Shown: piece by piece, positions 35,322-46,000 of the stretch
Position numbering within the stretch: the first letter of the stretch is position 1
Layout: each line of letters begins with the position of its first letter
Origin: Chrysaora quinquecirrha
Taxonomy: Eukaryota; Cnidaria; Scyphozoa; Semaeostomeae; Pelagiidae
Direction: 5' to 3'
DNA length: 64,000 nt
NCBI GenBank assembly: GCA_014526335.1
Contig: JACTAT010000209.1
Coordinates: 62,001 to 126,000, forward strand
Notes under the pieces: generated by a model
The model's database searches: none
The model's input: the letters and a program-made list of their open reading frames with translations, nothing else
What the model was told of the DNA's origin: nothing
Position numbers and translations under genes: made by a program

Positions 35322-38300
35322 TTAATTGATTTTAGGGTTTTTATTTGGCATTGAACAAGTTATCATCTGCGAATGCCATACAGGTTCTCTCCCTACTAAT
35401 TCCATTCGCTTTCCAACTTGCTTTACAATATCTCTAACAGCATAATATCCATGTTGCTCGCATCGACTATCAAATATATACTTCCCTCTGCCAATAGGAC
35501 GGCTGTCTTTGAATTGACCTCGATATCGATGATTGGAATGGATCCATTCCCCAATGCCTTGCTGGTGACCATCAACCCATTTGGCTATAAAAACACAAAT
35601 GAAGCCTTGAATTCTCACACAAATCTCAAGATTCTTAGTAAACATGGTCACGCATTGCCCTTAGTGAATCAATTCTTTGGCATTCGGTTATCCTGTCCTA
35701 GTCCATATATCGTATGACTTCGTTTAAACAGACTATGACTTAAATGACCGGGCCTTGAGCAAAAGTATATCTTAATGTATGTATCGACATAGATCTGTAA
35801 TACACTCTTTTTGTTTAATAAGCAACTTGACTTTCGTCCAGCCCTCAAAGTTGCTTAAATTTTAAGACATTTCAGCCCTCAAAGTTGCTTAAACGTTGCT
35901 TAACATTTTTTGTACCTACAAACCAAACCACCCCTGACTTCGCAGATCAAAATCGTCTTCTGTTAGGCCTACAACATGACTTTTGGGAGACAGTAAGTGG
36001 AAAAACGTTAGCTAACAACCTTCAACATTCAAAACATAAGAACGAAGAACGATTTTCTAACACAAGAAAGAGAATAAGCTTGGTTGTTTGACTTCTTAGT
36101 TGCTTACAGTAATTCAATTGAGCCGTCAAGTTGCTTAATGTTAAGGTCAGTTCAGCCCTTGTTGCTTACTGATCAGTTGCTTATTAAAAAAAGTGTATGT
36201 ACATATATCTCTAATACGACCTTATTTGTGGAAAAATCTATCCTTGTGTTCACCATTCATTACAAATATGTACCAAATAAAAGATATCGCACTCAAAACA
36301 TTGCAAATTTTACGACTGATGTGTTTTGGAGCAAGTTTTGCCATCTGTGGAATAGGGTACTCTGGGACTCGTTCTGGTAGGATGGCAGAACCCTGTTTCT
36401 TTTCTATAGAGTTGGGACGCAAAACACATATTTCAAACCACATTAATCATACTTTAAGTTACCTGAAAGTTTGCTTCCAGTGCTAGCATAGGTATATAAA
36501 CATTTGCCGTGTTTTTGATCGTCTTTCCACAATCCTTCCAATACATCACCATTCTTGAAATAATACGTTCCATTTCCATTTTTCATTCCCTCTTTCCAAT
36601 TTCCTTCATATCTACCACCATCGGCGTATATCATTGTTCCAAATCCATCACGTTTTCCTTTTTTGAAAGATCCTTTGTATCTGTATAACATCAAAATTGT
36701 TTTTCTAAAAATCTTATTCAACCCTAATCCTACTGGAGGGGGGTGGAATCCACCCCCTCAAGCTTTTCTTGAAACTGTTTTGTTATTTGATGGATGTAAG
36801 CTTCCAAACCAGGCTGACTTTAAGCCTACATGTATAAGAATAATAACAATGGGTCACGTGACATTGCTTTATATTGAAAGTGGTCATGACAAAACCACAT
36901 ATAAATGCCTATTTTTACCAGTAAATCTTATCATAATTGACTTAATCTTTGCAAGGTAATAGAAAATAGTTACTAGCAACAAAATGTAAAGAAATTTCCG
37001 GATTTCTATTGATTTTAAGGAAGGTCGATTTTTGACCGACGTCGATAGCATGTTTTGATTATGATGTCACAATGACGTCATATTAGAAGTGGGAGACGCC
37101 CAATTTACCAACATTACTCCTAATACATTGGCCAATGCCTGTGTCAAGTTTGATCGCTCTAGCTCTACTGGACAGCAATTTATGGAGGGAGGGGGGTGGA
37201 AGGGTTAAATCATATAAGCTGTGTGTGATTACTTTTGATGTTTCTCTCCCTTAACAGTTTATATTGGGAATTGATCCATTTGGTCGTGACTGTCATTGCA
37301 ATCGTACCTGTATTTATCGGTGGGCATTTCACTCCTCGAGAAAGCGTACGAGACTCCTATTGACACAAAAGGATTCTTGCAAGATTGCTAAGAAAACAAA
37401 AGAGTGAATTGTCTCTCGCGATCAACGATGGGCGATCATGAAGCCGTGACGACGAAGTACTGAAAGTAGGTAGCACTGGATACAACTTTTGTAATTTTTT
37501 GCCGCCTCTTTCCATTGAAATGAGCACCCAGCACAGTAGTGCTACAACTGTCTGATTATTACCATGCTACAAAAACCATGCTGAACAGACACGATTTTAA
37601 CATTAGTTTAGTCCTAGTTCTGATTTTCTTTATCATGCAATGATAAATAATAACTTTATTACGAGAACATCCAACACAAAAATGTTCATAACTAACACAA
37701 CCAACCAACACTGTTTCACAAAATGCCCGACAAAATGTTTCAATGTAAATATTCTTAGCTGTCCAGCAGTACTATAATCGTCCTTTTTCTAATATTCTTG
37801 CCTTCTATTTTACGCAACACTACTAGCCTACCAAACACAAGTAGCTACTACCCGAATAGGGGAATGTACAGTACTGTATAGGTAGATTAGATTAGATTTA
37901 ACAAAGTTTCAATTTTCCCAAAATGTGTTCGAAATTCCTTATAAAAACACGCTACTTTACTTTCTTAACAAACCGCTGGGTTAATGTAGTCTCACTACCG
38001 ACTGACAGAAAACAGCGAAATCAGTTGAATTCTATTGGAGAGTTACTCGGCGATTTCATTGAGCTCTATAGCTCAGTTGAAACGTCGTTTGCTCTATAAT
38101 CATGCAGCTTTGATTTCAGTCTTGTGGTATGCCACTCGTCGAAAAATCTAATCTGCAAGAAATGTTATTCTTCAAGTCATTACAAAATATGCGCCTTTTA
38201 TTGAATTACCTTGCATTTTTAAACGTGTACGTCCCTTCCCCGTCTCTTTTTCCATCTTTGAACTCTCCAACATATTTATCGCCATTCTCATATAAAGCAT

Positions 38301-38412
38301 TTCCTTGGCCATGTCTTTCACCAAACTGGTTTCTTTCTCCTTCGTATTCCCCCATTCGCCTGAAGTATTGTGACGATGTTACATATTCTTCTTCGGATTC
38401 CAGGTCTCCCAT
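35322..38412 (-). CDS. RSPH1: Radial spoke head 1 homolog (MORN-repeat protein)
   Basis: RSPH1 is a structural protein of the radial spoke head in motile cilia and flagella. Three exons join in phase: 38412-38210, 36680-36463 and 35584-35322 (about 227 aa). The start MGDLESEEEYV resembles the vertebrate N-terminus. Six to seven MORN repeats follow: YEGERNQFGERHGQGNALY, YVGEFKDGKRDGEGTYTF (exon 1), YKGSFKKGKRDGFGTMIY, YEGNWKEGMKNGNGTYYF (exon 2), and KWVDGHQQGIGEWIHSNHRY then IFDSRCEQHGYY (exon 3), the last a strong RSPH1 signature. Donors and acceptors are clean (GCAAG|gtaatt, ttatacag|ATAC, TTTCAG|gtaact, tttatag|CCAAA). The acidic C-terminal tail of the human protein (about 309 aa) is missing; an AATAAA overlaps the last codons. 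Intron 1 carries SINE and other repeat sequence; intron 2 carries a MITE and a SINE fragment. Confidence 0.94.
35803..36195. mobile_element. MITE, AAGCAAC variant
   Basis: TA flanks at 35801-35802 and 36196-36197. The left end is CACTCTTTTTGTTTAATAAG then CAAC; the right end is GTTGCTTATTAAAAAAAGTG, an inverted match. The interior repeats GTTGCTTA, the reverse complement of TAAGCAAC, at least six times, often preceded by CAGCCCT. It lies in RSPH1 intron 2. This is the third base version of the shared motif. Confidence 0.75.
36222..36262 (+). mobile_element. SINE family 2, 3' fragment
   Basis: ATTTGTGGAAAAATCTATCC then TTGTGTTC matches the tail of the SINE at 26096. The tRNA-like head is missing. 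Confidence 0.5.
36718..37215. repeat. Probable transposon with TTYAACCCT ends
   Basis: The left side reads TTCAACCCTAATCCTACTGG then AGGGGGGTGGAA. The right side, as reverse complement, begins TTTAACCCTTCCACCCCCC. The body in between has no coding capacity. It lies in RSPH1 intron 1. The ends are imperfect and no target duplication was found. Confidence 0.35.
38035..38160 (+). mobile_element. tRNA-derived SINE, family 2, copy c
   Basis: Contains GGAGAGTTACTCGGCGATTT, then TATAGCTCAGTTG (an A-box-like element), and the tail GTGGTATGCCACTCGTCGAA. The B box is degraded. It lies in RSPH1 intron 1, close to exon 1. Confidence 0.7.
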
Positions 38413-39299
38413 TATTGCAACTCCGAGTTAAATTGCTGAATACCTCACAGCATAAACCTTAACTTGAGAAAGAAATCTACGTTTTGCATGAATTTAGTTT
38501 TGCATTTCAATTTATTTCATACTAGTGACGTCAGATTACAAAAGAAATTATTCAGATGAAATGAAGGATTGGTGAGCATGCGCGTGTGTGTAGGATTATT
38601 TCGATCTGATTTCGATAGTAGATAGGGCGCTATTAAACTAATTCTAAGGCATGTAATCAACACCAGCATAACAACGAGGATTGCTTTCAAATAAACTGGC
38701 AGGGCTAGATCCTCGTTTCATCTAAGCGTTTTGGAATTCTTCCATCACAACGAATGTTGATGTTACGTTTCCTTTAGATTCTTCTCTCGGATCCTACTTT
38801 AATTTCATGAGTTAATGCATGGTAGCTACTCTGTTATTGCTTTGACACGATCATTATGCCTCCTCGTTCACAAAAGCTCTTCGCCTACCTTGAACTATTC
38901 ATTTGAGTCTCAAGCCTCTCTTGTGTTTGACATAATTTGAGACATCGAGTTGAGAATTGAAATCTTGAAAGCAGAAGATATGCGCAAAAATAAGATCTGT
39001 AATCGCTTATTTTTCGTGCATCTAGTTGCAGAAAAAATTAAGGGCGCGAATTGGTTGAATTTCTTATATCGTCCGTGTATGATAAGATTAGCAAGTGTAA
39101 TGCGAAATCTCTACAATACAATCAACTTAAGGCCTGGCTAAACAAGGAGACATGTCGCGCGCAACATTGATGTCCCATCGGTGTTAGACTCACTACAAAA
39201 GTCGTAGATTCGCTCCCAGCCCCCCACGCAACACAGCCCGCTCATACTAGTTTGAGCTGCCGCCATTAACAACAGCAACAACTATTTTTTAATTTTACA
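38413..39299. other. Spacer between RSPH1 and HSPBP1
   Basis: Contains the RSPH1 5' flank. At about 39128-39170 the phrase GGCCTGGCTAAACAAGGAGA then CATGTCGCGCGCAACAT recurs inverted near 60350-60390, so it is a dispersed repeat fragment. No gene was found. Confidence 0.5.
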
Positions 39300-39305
39300 T
39301 TTATT
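39300..39305 (-). promoter_or_regulatory. Polyadenylation signal AATAAA of HSPBP1
   Basis: TTTATT on the + strand, about 66 nt beyond the HSPBP1 stop codon. Confidence 0.55.
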
Positions 39306-39370
39306 TGAATGAATTGAATTGAGGTGAAGGCAGCGAAAACTGCGACTCATGTAGTAAGTCTATTTGCTCT

Positions 39371-40306
39371 TTAAGTAGAGAAACATATGTTCAGTATCTC
39401 ATTACAATACATGATCTCTTCTTCATTTGCATCCTTATCAGTTTTAGATAATTCAACTAGCTTTTCTGACAGAAGTTTCTTTAGACCATACTCTGGAGAC
39501 CTACACAACAGAACGGCTTCCTTGCTTTTCCTGACAAGTAATGAAAGTAAATGTGTGATGTGCTCATGAGATGAATTGTGCTTTCCTTTCAGAATAAGAA
39601 TCAGCACTGGGATCATATCTGATAATGGGAAGGTGGGCACAATTGATTCATCTTCTGTTATCAAATTAATTAACATGAAAGCTGATTTTGTTGTCAGTTT
39701 TTCACAATCACTTTTCAAACCAGAAATCAGGGCAATAACACCACCAGCATCAATGAAAACATTTAATGCCTGTTTGCATTGTCTGGTAACACAAGACAAG
39801 GCATAAACAGATTTCACTTTGACAATATCAACGTCATCAGTTTTCAAGATTTCCACCAATTGAGTAATGCCTTTTGATTTTGCAAATGCCTCTTGACAAA
39901 CTGGTTTATTTTGTGTTGTATCTGCAATTACTTCCGCAGCCCTCCATCTTAATGAGCTGTATGCACTTCCTAAATAATTTGCAGCTATGTATAAACCACC
40001 CATCAAATGAAAATCAGTAGCATTTGCGTCCAGATCCAGCAGTTCATGTATCACATCAAATGCTTTCGATTTTTCTTCTAAACATTCTTCATTTGTTTCT
40101 TCTACGCTAGTTTTAGTCAAACAATCTAAACAGTTTTTCAAAATTTGAGTATCAGTGTTCTGAAGCGCGTGGTCAATGGCTTCCTTCAACCATTTCTGCC
40201 TCTCAGGATCAATTCGTTCGTTTGGATCATTGGACCATTCTCGTAGTTCTTCATCTGTGAGCTTCAGGCTCCATTTAAGAATATCTTGCAAACTCTTCTG
40301 TGACAT
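39371..40306 (-). CDS. HSPBP1: Hsp70-binding protein 1 (Fes1-type nucleotide exchange factor)
   Basis: HSPBP1 binds the Hsp70 ATPase domain and promotes nucleotide exchange in the cytosol. The 311-aa uninterrupted frame has the Fes1-like N-terminus (LQDILKWSLKLTDEE, RQKWLKEAID) and armadillo-type helices. Signature segments include SSLRWRAAEVIADTTQNKP (residues 117-135), VDIVKVKSVYALSCVTRQ (159-176) and the end EEEIMYCNEILNICFS. These align well with the human protein of about 359 aa as I remember it. Immediately upstream on the - strand, TTGCTTATTCTATAG precedes ATATG, which looks like a 3' splice site, so a 5' UTR intron is likely. The coding part appears intronless here. A hAT transposase starts about 500 bp away in divergent orientation. 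Confidence 0.94.
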   Translation of the reverse strand: MSQKSLQDILKWSLKLTDEELREWSNDPNERIDPERQKWLKEAIDHALQNTDTQILKNCLDCLTKTSVEETNEECLEEKSKAFDVIHELLDLDANATDFHLMGGLYIAANYLGSAYSSLRWRAAEVIADTTQNKPVCQEAFAKSKGITQLVEILKTDDVDIVKVKSVYALSCVTRQCKQALNVFIDAGGVIALISGLKSDCEKLTTKSAFMLINLITEDESIVPTFPLSDMIPVLILILKGKHNSSHEHITHLLSLLVRKSKEAVLLCRSPEYGLKKLLSEKLVELSKTDKDANEEEIMYCNEILNICFST

Positions 40307-40813
40307 ATCTATAGAATAAGCAACAATTTTTTATTAGAAAACTTTGGTTCTGGCAAACCACCATGGGAAAATTAAAACATCTGGAACCTTCCTCTTTCAC
40401 AACAGCAACAACTTCAAAATTCAAATTGAATTGAATTGACAGATCTGCAATCACGCGAGTCTTTAGTGAGTCTGTCTTGTACATTGTTGAAAGAATTTTT
40501 TTTTTCGAGGAAGATTCTCGGGCATACTTAATAGCTTTGTTGCATTACAGATTTCGGGCTGCATGACCTTCCTTTGCTTTTGTAAAAAGATAAATTCGAT
40601 ACCTATTACCCAGTTTTAGAAAATGGAACAGGCTACAAAATTTTTTATATATATCTAGCTATATAATAGCAGACAGATTTGAACTTTAATAATTATGTAA
40701 GCGTTGTTTCTTATCTAATGCACCATGCCAAAAAAACTTTAAAAGATTTCGTACTACAGAAAAGCGAAGCAAACTACGAGCAGGATAGTGTTGGAAAATA
40801 ATGGTACTACAAT
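40307..40813. other. HSPBP1 5' flank / hAT element left flank
   Basis: Presumed HSPBP1 promoter and 5' UTR sequence followed by the 5' part of the transposon. A GGGCATACTTA fragment of the hairpin family is present near 40515. No terminal inverted repeat of the hAT element was identified. Confidence 0.4.
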
Positions 40814-42448
40814 TTGTTCAAATATATTTGTTCAGGCATAACAGTTTACTTGCAAACAAGATTGCCGGAAGCCAAGCAAGTCATACAATATCGCGTGAAA
40901 CAATCAGGACTTTGCTGTGTGATGGCTGACACAACACCAGATATCAGTAATCAAGATGAATTATCAGTTGCTGTAAGATACATCAATACAACATCGTGTA
41001 AACCAGAAGAACGCTTGGTAAAGGTGGCTGAAACAAAAGACAAGACAGGAGCTGGACAAGCAACTGACATACTTGAATGGCTGAAATCAAGTGGAATTCC
41101 ACTCTCTACAGTTCAGTTCCAGACGTACGATTCCACGGCAAGCATGTCTGGATGTAACAAAGGTGCCCAACAAAAAGTCAGCGAGGCTCTTGGGCGACGA
41201 ATCCCCTACACAAAATGCTTACCACATGGCACGAATCTGGTGATAGAGCATGCGTGTGAAGCATCGCCTTTGATCTCAAAAATTTTTGATTGCGTACAAC
41301 AGCATTATACATTCTTCTCAAAAAGTACGAAACGGCATTCTCAGCTAAAGGAAGCAATGAAAGAAGTCGAGAGTGCACTGAAGCTTCGAAATTTATCACA
41401 AACAAGATGGTCAGCTAGACCAGAATCGATAGAGGCAGTCTGGAGAAGCCTAGATGCCATCATCCAGGTGCTGCATTTAAATGAAGAGGAAGGAGATCCA
41501 GAAGCTAAAAGAAAAGCTAATGGGCTCATCAATTCAACTGTGAACATTGACTTCGTTTGTGGCATTATGCTGCTCAAAAACATAATGTATAAAACAAAAA
41601 TGCTGGCCGATTTCCTTCAAGGGGAAACCATAGACATGCCTGGTGCAATAATTGCCATAGAATCAACCTTAGCGTCACTAAAGAGACTAAGAGCGTCTGA
41701 TACTGAAATTGTAGATGAAATTGCAGCAGCAATGATTTTTGCAAAGTCTCTTGGGATAGATCCGGATTCAGACTTCCTTCGGCTGCACCGAGCAAGGAAA
41801 GCACCTCGACGTTTAGATGATAGACCCGAGACAGCTTCAACGGAGATAAACACAGTCAAGGTTTACTATAAATCTCAATTTTTCATCTTCATGGATACGC
41901 TAATAAATGACCTGGAAGAAAAGTTGGAGCTAGTGAAAGACACGTTCGATTGTTTCCTAGCAGTTTTGGATCCGGAAAGGTCAGGAACTGTTGCTGATAC
42001 CAAGATTCTTGTAGAAAAGTTCCCTGCAACATTTACAGAAGAATCCCACACAGCTATTCACAATGAGCTCCAGATATTCAAGACGCACATTCACATCGAC
42101 AGAGAAGAAGCAGAAAAGGAAAAGTGTGAAGAATCGAATGTCGGTCCTATGACAATAAGCGAGGCCGGTTATCTAGCGTTGAAGTATTCACGTGATCGCC
42201 ATCTTTTCAAGTCAGTTGCAAATCTGTACCAGCTATTCTTGACAGCTGCTCCATCAGTATGTAAAAATGAAAGATCATTTAGCGTTTTGAGAAGAGTAAA
42301 AAATTATCTTCGGAACAGCATGTCTGGCGATCGTTTGAATGACTGCATGCTTTTGGTCAATGAAAAAGACATAACAGACGAGATTGATCTTAAGAAGATT
42401 GGGAAAAAGTGGTCCCTGTTAAAGAATCGTCGTGAAAAAATAAATTAA
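40814..42448 (+). CDS. hAT-superfamily transposase, ZMYM1-like (DUF4371 type), N-terminus missing
   Basis: The intact 544-codon frame matches the catalytic and dimerisation parts of hAT transposases related to zinc finger MYM-type protein 1. The RNase-H-like fold residues appear as MADTTPDIS (Asp39) and QTYDSTASMSGCNKGAQ (Asp106), followed by CLPHGTNLVIEHA and LRNLSQTRWSARPESIEAV. The hAT C-terminal dimerisation motif is clear near residues 470-515: LYQLFLTAAPSVCKNERSF, then LRRVKNYLRNSMSGDRLNDC. An N-terminal zinc finger and the start of DUF4371 are not present in frame, so it is 5'-truncated or the upstream part is spliced or frameshifted. No internal stop is seen, suggesting a fairly recent insertion or, less likely, domestication. 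An AATAAA overlaps the stop region. Confidence 0.88.
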   Translation: MFKYICSGITVYLQTRLPEAKQVIQYRVKQSGLCCVMADTTPDISNQDELSVAVRYINTTSCKPEERLVKVAETKDKTGAGQATDILEWLKSSGIPLSTVQFQTYDSTASMSGCNKGAQQKVSEALGRRIPYTKCLPHGTNLVIEHACEASPLISKIFDCVQQHYTFFSKSTKRHSQLKEAMKEVESALKLRNLSQTRWSARPESIEAVWRSLDAIIQVLHLNEEEGDPEAKRKANGLINSTVNIDFVCGIMLLKNIMYKTKMLADFLQGETIDMPGAIIAIESTLASLKRLRASDTEIVDEIAAAMIFAKSLGIDPDSDFLRLHRARKAPRRLDDRPETASTEINTVKVYYKSQFFIFMDTLINDLEEKLELVKDTFDCFLAVLDPERSGTVADTKILVEKFPATFTEESHTAIHNELQIFKTHIHIDREEAEKEKCEESNVGPMTISEAGYLALKYSRDRHLFKSVANLYQLFLTAAPSVCKNERSFSVLRRVKNYLRNSMSGDRLNDCMLLVNEKDITDEIDLKKIGKKWSLLKNRREKIN

Positions 42449-42982
42449 AACTTGAACTTCGAGACTACATTTGTTATTGTCTAAGTAGCTACCTTTCAGA
42501 ATTAAGAAAGTTTCTTGTTTCAAGGATGTTCATGATGATGTTTTTACTCCTCTTACAACTAACGAGCATTCTTAAAACTTCAATCCAGTTATAGCTACCT
42601 AAAACTGCTAATATAATACAACACAAAGGTCATTTTTCTTAAAAAAATTTCAGGTAAATTATATGCGTTGATCAGGTAAATCTACGCCCATCACCCCCCC
42701 AAACAAGGATGGTTCGCGACGGCCCTGAAAGAAAGTCATATGCCCGGCAACAATGTCACTTTGCCGCCTTCACCCTCAATGACAGCTTTAATCAAAGACC
42801 AATGAACATCCGTGATATCACCATACAATTCCTTTTCAATCTCAACTTAAGCACATTTTTTAGTATTTTTATCATCTCTACTTTAGCATTAGTATTTAGT
42901 ATTTGAAATCTTTCAATCTTTTTGAAGTGCCAAGTTCAATTGTATCTTCGAATTAGACTGGCTTTTTGACTTTTGTTCAAGT
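42449..42982. other. Flank between transposons, no recognisable gene
   Basis: Sequence between the hAT stop codon and the CCCGGG element. No gene, RNA or clear hAT 3' terminus could be identified. Confidence 0.4.
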
Positions 42983-42990
42983 TGTCATTT

Positions 42991-43730
42991 CCCGGGGGGG
43001 TACTTCAATGTGTTCATGATTAGACGTGAATCTGGACTTTTACAAAAGGACCCATTTGTATAATAAGATTTTCAAGGATTTCTGACCCATTTGCATGAAA
43101 ATCGGGAAATTCCAAGCCCTTGTGTATGAATTTGGTTGATTTTAAAACGAAAGCCATGGCAGCTCGATTTGAGTAATGCCTTTTTGTTACCGTATTGATG
43201 TCTCTCGTGAAATTAAAGGTGCATGTATGGACATTCAGCCATGTCCATTGACCAATAGCTAGGATCTTTTCAAGCACTCTTTAGTAAACTTTCCCTATTG
43301 ACTACATTCAAAGATGCCAGAATGAGAACCATGACTCGGCCACAACTACATTGAACTGGTTTGCATTTTTTGCAATTCTATTTTTCTGCTTTATACATCT
43401 TGCTTGTGTAGGGATGTCTGAATGTTACCAAGAATTCACAAAAAGTCTCGCAAAATCGAATCTGACGGCGATTCTTTGCAATCAATGTGACCGAGCTCTG
43501 TTGTTGCTGCTAATTCATCGTTTCGAAAGCAAAAAACACAGTAGAAAGGTTGTCAGCCACTTTGCGGTAAATCATTATGGGACCTATTAGTAAGAAAATC
43601 CTAAAATACCAACCCATCAACCAGAATCGAGCAGAATATAAGACCCATGTGGAGAGAATTTCAGTCGAAAATCCCATCCATATGAGCGGAACGTCCAGTA
43701 TGTCTACATATTGAAGTGCCCCCCCCCGGG
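42991..43730. mobile_element. CCCGGG-ended element with 8-bp target duplication (copy 2)
   Basis: The 740-bp element starts CCCGGGGGGGTACTTCAATG. Its other end, as reverse complement, reads CCCGGGGGGGGGCACTTCAA then TATG. It is flanked by perfect copies of TGTCATTT at 42983-42990 and 43731-43738. Structure and target-site length match the copy at 17562 and point to a hAT-like or other 8-bp-duplicating transposase acting in trans. It contains the duplicated segment found again at 44524. Confidence 0.78.
43150..43430 (+). repeat. 280-bp direct duplication, copy 1
   Basis: The segment from AAGCCATGGCAGCTCGATTT to GGGATGTCTGAATGTTACCA is repeated nearly base for base at 44524-44802. This copy is inside the CCCGGG element. 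An open frame reading NWFAFFAILFFCFIHLACVG looks like a signal peptide, but it lacks an ATG start. Confidence 0.92.
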
Positions 43731-43738
43731 TGTCATTT

Positions 43739-44523
43739 CTGAGGGAGATGGGCTTCACCAGTACAACTTATGGAGATAGCATTGAGCAGATTGTCCCCAT
43801 GTAGCTTTGAGGAATTGACGAAAAGTGTGCATTCGTTGATAGTTCTGAATTTTGACTGTCATAGGTTCTGACTTCTTACTATTAGCTCAAGTGTCCTAAC
43901 AGACGTCCTCTTTTCAAGAATATTCAAATGTGCTGGATAAAGCATAATGCGCTGATGAGTTTGTATTTCACAGCTTCATCGCATGGCTCTAGGGTCTAGT
44001 ACATGTACCGTTCGTCCCAAAATGACAACTGTTTAATAGGGATTTGTTTTTCTAAATCTGCATTCTTCCGGCAGCAGCCTAGCACCTGTTGTCTTGTCTC
44101 ACGATGTCAATTCATTTTTCGGTATTGCTGCTGCGACGAATTGCTTCCTTCCTTCAATTTTATCGGCGCTATTTTGCGATCTTTGATAATTATTCTTTAA
44201 CATTTTTGGCGGAAAGATGATCTTGCAGAACTGTTCAACACATCTCCCTCCGTGTCTTTTATGTCTCAGTTATCAATTTCTGTATCACTGACCTTGGAAA
44301 TATTAATTTTAACATTATGCTCATCCAGCGAAATTTCAAACTCATTAATTTTCTTTTATAATCATTAACATCTACTCATGGACTGTCTTGTATATTCATC
44401 AACATCTTTCTTCAATGCCGATATCATTACCGTTGATAATGAGATTCTTGTAACAAAACCGAAGATGTAACAATTCCAGGAGGTTTTTTGAATTCATCAC
44501 AAGGCTATAAGCCAAGAAGCCAA
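43739..44523. other. No recognisable gene
   Basis: AT-rich sequence between the CCCGGG element and the second copy of the duplicated segment. Short open frames are not convincing. Confidence 0.4.
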
Positions 44524-44802
44524 AAGCCATGGCAGCTCGATTTGAGTAATGCCTTTTTGTTACCGTATTGATGTCTCTCGTGAAATTAAAGGTGCATGTA
44601 TGGACATTCAGCCATGTCCATTGACCAATAGCTAGGATCTTTTCAAGCACTCTTTAGTAAACTTTCCCTATTGACTACCTTCAAAGATGCCAGAATGAGA
44701 ACCATGACTCGGCCACAACTACATTGAACTGGTTTGCATTTTTTGCAATTCTATTTTTCTGCTTTATACATCTTGCTTGTGTAGGGATGTCTGAATGTTA
44801 CC
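44524..44802 (+). repeat. 280-bp direct duplication, copy 2
   Basis: Near-identical to 43150-43430 but not enclosed by CCCGGG ends here. The flanking sequences diverge sharply at both sides, so this is either an internal fragment of a second element or the product of a local copying event. Confidence 0.92.
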
Positions 44803-44929
44803 AATCCGTTTGTGATAATGGGTTGCGTGTGCTTGTCACTAACAATGATGGTCAATGGCGCACTTGCATCATCTACTATATCCTTTGCAGGCAATATTCG
44901 ATTTCATAATTTTTCCCTCTTGCGTCACA

Positions 44930-46000
44930 AGATATAACGTTATTTAAGGCTAAATCACCAAAAAAGGTGTTCAGAAGATTGGTTCCAGTACATAAGATAG
45001 AAATGGAATGGTCGGAAGGACATTTTCGCCAGATTTCGATTTAGCTGGCATTACTAATTTCCTTAAACTTTCTACTCTTCAATGCTATATGCTCGCATCC
45101 TTTGGTATCTTGATCAACATAGTTTCTGTTCCCTGAGACAAAAGCAAGCACCTCTTTTGGAAGCACTGCTATTCGTCTTAGTCACTCTCTATATGCTTCT
45201 GGAACATTAGCAATTTTTTTTAAGTTCTGACAATAAGCCACAGAAAATCACTAGGCATAAAATTTCTACTTTCAGGGTACATGAACTTCAAAGAGAATGA
45301 TATTTCCTCGCTTTTATCCCTAGGAGATTCACTGATCCAATGCCACAGTACCTATCCTTGCAAGCGCAAATGCATGCACCATGGTTTTTTGCCAACATAT
45401 AGTTTGTTTGAGTAGCATAATTTTATATCTGCAACAATTTTGTACCAATCCCTTCTCTTCAGAGTCCTTGAGTGTCCGTCTCTTTTCTTCAGATACCTAG
45501 GTCCGTCTTTGAGTAGATTTTTGTGGGCTTCATCTGAAATCCTGAAAATTATCTTCATTGGTTTTCACAGCAGGAACAATTTTTGCAAGCTTGTATCTAC
45601 TAAACCCTTAGAGTTGCATGAGAAAATATTGGAGCTTTAGTCTTATGGCTTTTCTTCAAAACATTTGTGTTGCAGGATGAGTGCCAAAGCCACAATGGAA
45701 GCACAAATTTCTTTTTGCAACATCATTAGCAATTATGTCTAAGACATCATTCAGGATCATTTTTGATACACCATTGTGTGGGATGCATTTTTTACAGCTG
45801 TTCTCAGTACCAGGTGCATGTCTTTGCTTCTGGCAAAAGGATATGGACCTTTAAGGTGCCATGCACCAGCTTAAGGTAATTTCACTATGATAATGCCTTT
45901 CCATTTGCATCTGTTGCTTACAATCAATTCAAAACACCATTTTTTGATGAAAATTGAGGTAAACTAACCAGTGGATCCAAACCTATATGAAACATCTTAT
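44930..46000 (-). pseudogene. Unrecognised decayed coding remnant
   Basis: On the - strand several protein-like stretches follow each other in changing frames. One reads CQKQRHAPGTENSCKKCIPH then NGVSKMILNDVLDIIANDVA and CFHCGFGTHPATQMF (about 45840-45660). Another reads MKIIFRISDEAHKNLLKDGP then TLKRRDWYKIVADIKLCYS (45558-45400). Paired CxxC/CxxH spacing suggests a zinc-binding segment. The frame changes indicate decay. I do not recognise the family; a transposon gene is the likeliest source. Confidence 0.3.

Noticed and set aside
43351..43590. Secreted small protein with a signal peptide (NWFAFFAILFFCFIHLAC)
   Set aside because: The frame opens at TTG rather than ATG, lies inside a transposon-like element, and diverges immediately after the duplicated segment.
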